A stretch of DNA of 7,815 bases, from the NCBI GenBank assembly GCA_002294405.1, contig DBFP01000046.1:43806-51620 (forward strand), read 5' to 3'. Both the position numbers and the translations under genes were made by a program. Positions 6,515 to 7,815 of this stretch are shown one piece after another (the first letter of the stretch is position 1; each line of letters begins with the position of its first letter). A model generated the notes under the pieces. The model was not told the origin of the DNA. It saw only the letters and a program-made list of their open reading frames with translations, and searched no databases. Origin of the DNA: Anaerolineales bacterium UBA877. Its GTDB lineage: Bacteria; Chloroflexota; Anaerolineae; Anaerolineales; Villigracilaceae.

Positions 6515-7759
6515 ATGAAAAAGAATTTGTATGCAGTCCTGTCAGTAATGATGGTCGTTACCATGCTACTGGCTTCCTGCGCACCGAAAAAGGCCGCGAA
6601 CCCCGGTCTGGCAATGGAGCAGGCCAAGGTGGCCGCGCAGTACTTCAATGATGCCGACTTTACGAAATCACAGGAATACATGAAGATGTCGGCGCTGAAC
6701 CCCAGCGACCCGATCTATCTACAGTACTTGCTCGACAATCCCACCGACATCACCAAGTACCCGCAGTATGCCTCGTTTGCCGGCAAGACACCCCCGTTCA
6801 ACATCTGCTTCTCCAACGCCGGTGTCAACAACCCCTGGCGCGTGGTCGGCTATATCGACATGCGCGAACAGGTGGAGCAGCTCCGCACCGAAGGCTTGGT
6901 GAAGAATTTCTACCATCTGGATGCCCAGGGCAATGATGCCAAGCAGATCGCCGACATCCAGGACATCATCAACACCCCGGGGAAATGCGACATCCTGATC
7001 GTTGCTTCGAATACCAGTGATGCCCTGACCCCGATCGTTGAGAAAGCCTGTGAAGTCATGCCCGTGGTCCAGTTTGACCGCTATGCCCAGACGGACTGCC
7101 CGGTCGTTTCCGAGCGGACCATCGGCGGTTATGCCTTTGGCATCACCGGTGCCAATTTCGTGGTGGACAACCTGCCCAAGGGCGGCAACGTGCTCGCCTT
7201 CCGCATCCTACCGGGTGTGGACGTGCTGGAGCAGCGATGGGGTGCGGCGCGCAAGATCTTTGAGCAGCATCCCAACCTGAACATCGTCGGCGTCGAATTC
7301 GTAGCCTACGACAGCTTCAAGGCCAGCACCGTGGTCAGCGACTACCTGGCGAAGTATGGCCATATCGACGCGGTCTGGATGGATGCAGGCGGCACCGCCA
7401 AGACCATCCTCGAAGCCTTCAAGGATGCCGGAGCTCCTTATCCAAAAGTGATGGTTGGCGAGGACCAGGAAGACTACCTGGAATATTGGAAAGCCAACAA
7501 GTTGACCGCCATCGCCCCCACCTTCCCGACCTTCCAGTGGCGCACCGCTGTACTGGCTGCAGTCATGTTCCTGCAGGGCAAGACCGTCCAGCACAACTGG
7601 ATCATGCCCCAGCCTGAGATCACCAATGCCAATCTGGATACCTATATCAATACCTCCATGCCTCCGCTGCACTATGCCCTCTGCGGCTGCGCAGACATGA
7701 CCAACTACCCAGGCGCCTGGGAAAAACCCGATATCAACAAATACAAAGACGTTCCTTAA
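6515..7759 (+). CDS. Sugar ABC transporter substrate-binding lipoprotein (type 1 periplasmic-binding fold)
   Basis: 414 residues, longer than the usual 300-350 of RbsB-like proteins. GGAGGAG at 6500-6506, eight bases before the ATG, fixes the start. The signal peptide (MKKN, then a hydrophobic stretch) ends in lipobox L19-A-S-C22, so the protein is lipid-anchored outside the membrane. About 70 residues then precede the first lobe, which begins near FNICFS at 95-100. Landmarks that match sugar-binding relatives are NPW at 106-108, FDR at 187-189, MDAGG with Asp290 and VGEDQED at 314-320. The C-terminus has Cys390-Gly-Cys392. It should capture a monosaccharide or similar compound for the two permeases. 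Codon use is extreme: every isoleucine codon is ATC, glycine is almost all GGC or GGT, and threonine is mostly ACC, unlike the ROK gene, suggesting high expression. It is separated from permease 2 by 154 structured bases and followed by a terminator. Confidence 0.93.
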   Translation: MKKNLYAVLSVMMVVTMLLASCAPKKAANPGLAMEQAKVAAQYFNDADFTKSQEYMKMSALNPSDPIYLQYLLDNPTDITKYPQYASFAGKTPPFNICFSNAGVNNPWRVVGYIDMREQVEQLRTEGLVKNFYHLDAQGNDAKQIADIQDIINTPGKCDILIVASNTSDALTPIVEKACEVMPVVQFDRYAQTDCPVVSERTIGGYAFGITGANFVVDNLPKGGNVLAFRILPGVDVLEQRWGAARKIFEQHPNLNIVGVEFVAYDSFKASTVVSDYLAKYGHIDAVWMDAGGTAKTILEAFKDAGAPYPKVMVGEDQEDYLEYWKANKLTAIAPTFPTFQWRTAVLAAVMFLQGKTVQHNWIMPQPEITNANLDTYINTSMPPLHYALCGCADMTNYPGAWEKPDINKYKDVP

Positions 7760-7781
7760 ATCGGGGTTACAATCTCGTAAT

Positions 7782-7814
7782 TTTGAGCCCGCTCGATCTT
7801 CGGGCGGGCTCAAA
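7782..7814 (+). terminator. Strong hairpin terminator of the operon
   Basis: TTTGAGCCCGC (7782-7792) pairs perfectly with GCGGGCTCAAA (7804-7814). A U-G pair (7793/7803) and CGA/TCG (7794-7796 with 7800-7802) extend the stem to 15 pairs around a three-base loop. It begins 22 bases after the binding-protein stop. The window ends one base after the hairpin, so the expected U-run cannot be confirmed. The ATTTT at its 5' side would give only a short A/T stretch on the opposite strand, so two-way function is uncertain. Confidence 0.8.
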
Positions 7815-7815
7815 T

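Noticed and set aside
7208..7813. 201-codon open frame on the minus strand
   Set aside because: It lies antisense to the binding-protein gene and runs into the terminator. The strong third-position bias of the real gene keeps this frame open, and its translation resembles no protein I know.

Overview
The window reads as a bacterial carbohydrate uptake and catabolism locus, with every supported gene on the + strand. It holds the tail of one upstream gene, an AT-rich regulatory gap, and a six-gene co-directional cluster that ends in a strong hairpin terminator. The host is probably a monoderm or atypical-envelope bacterium of medium GC. The binding protein is a lipoprotein, the Shine-Dalgarno sequences are strong, and the gene style (ROK regulator, two RbsC-type permeases, epimerase) would fit Chloroflexota such as Anaerolineae. 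That taxonomic guess is inference, not a sequence match.

Layout: 1-216 is the C-terminus of a probable L-fucose/L-arabinose isomerase-family protein. 217-556 is AT-rich non-coding DNA with a perfect 10-bp dyad (284-310), a near-consensus sigma-70 promoter (333-360) lying inside an imperfect palindrome (334-370), and a weaker extended -10 candidate (458-466). Then come a ROK-family regulator (557-1870), a D-tagatose/D-allulose 3-epimerase-like TIM-barrel protein (1881-2729), a fused double-NBD sugar ABC ATPase (2760-4343), two different RbsC-type permeases (4345-5340 and 5353-6360), a structured 154-bp gap, and a lipoprotein sugar-binding protein (6515-7759). The terminator hairpin is at 7782-7814.

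How it works together (inference): the surface-tethered binding protein captures a monosaccharide or related polyol. The ATPase drives import through a channel probably built from two different permeases. The epimerase, possibly with the upstream isomerase, converts the sugar or its ketose. The ROK protein senses the sugar or a derivative and represses its own operon. The exact substrate cannot be read from the sequence.

The least ordinary part is the gap before the binding-protein gene. It has three GGAGG Shine-Dalgarno cores within about 80 bases, a stem-loop around the middle one, and a 20-codon reading frame that ends inside the last. It precedes a gene whose isoleucine codons are all ATC. 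This looks like a device to express the binding protein well above the membrane subunits. Otherwise the window is an orderly sugar-transport operon; I see no defence system, mobile element, CRISPR array or RNA gene.
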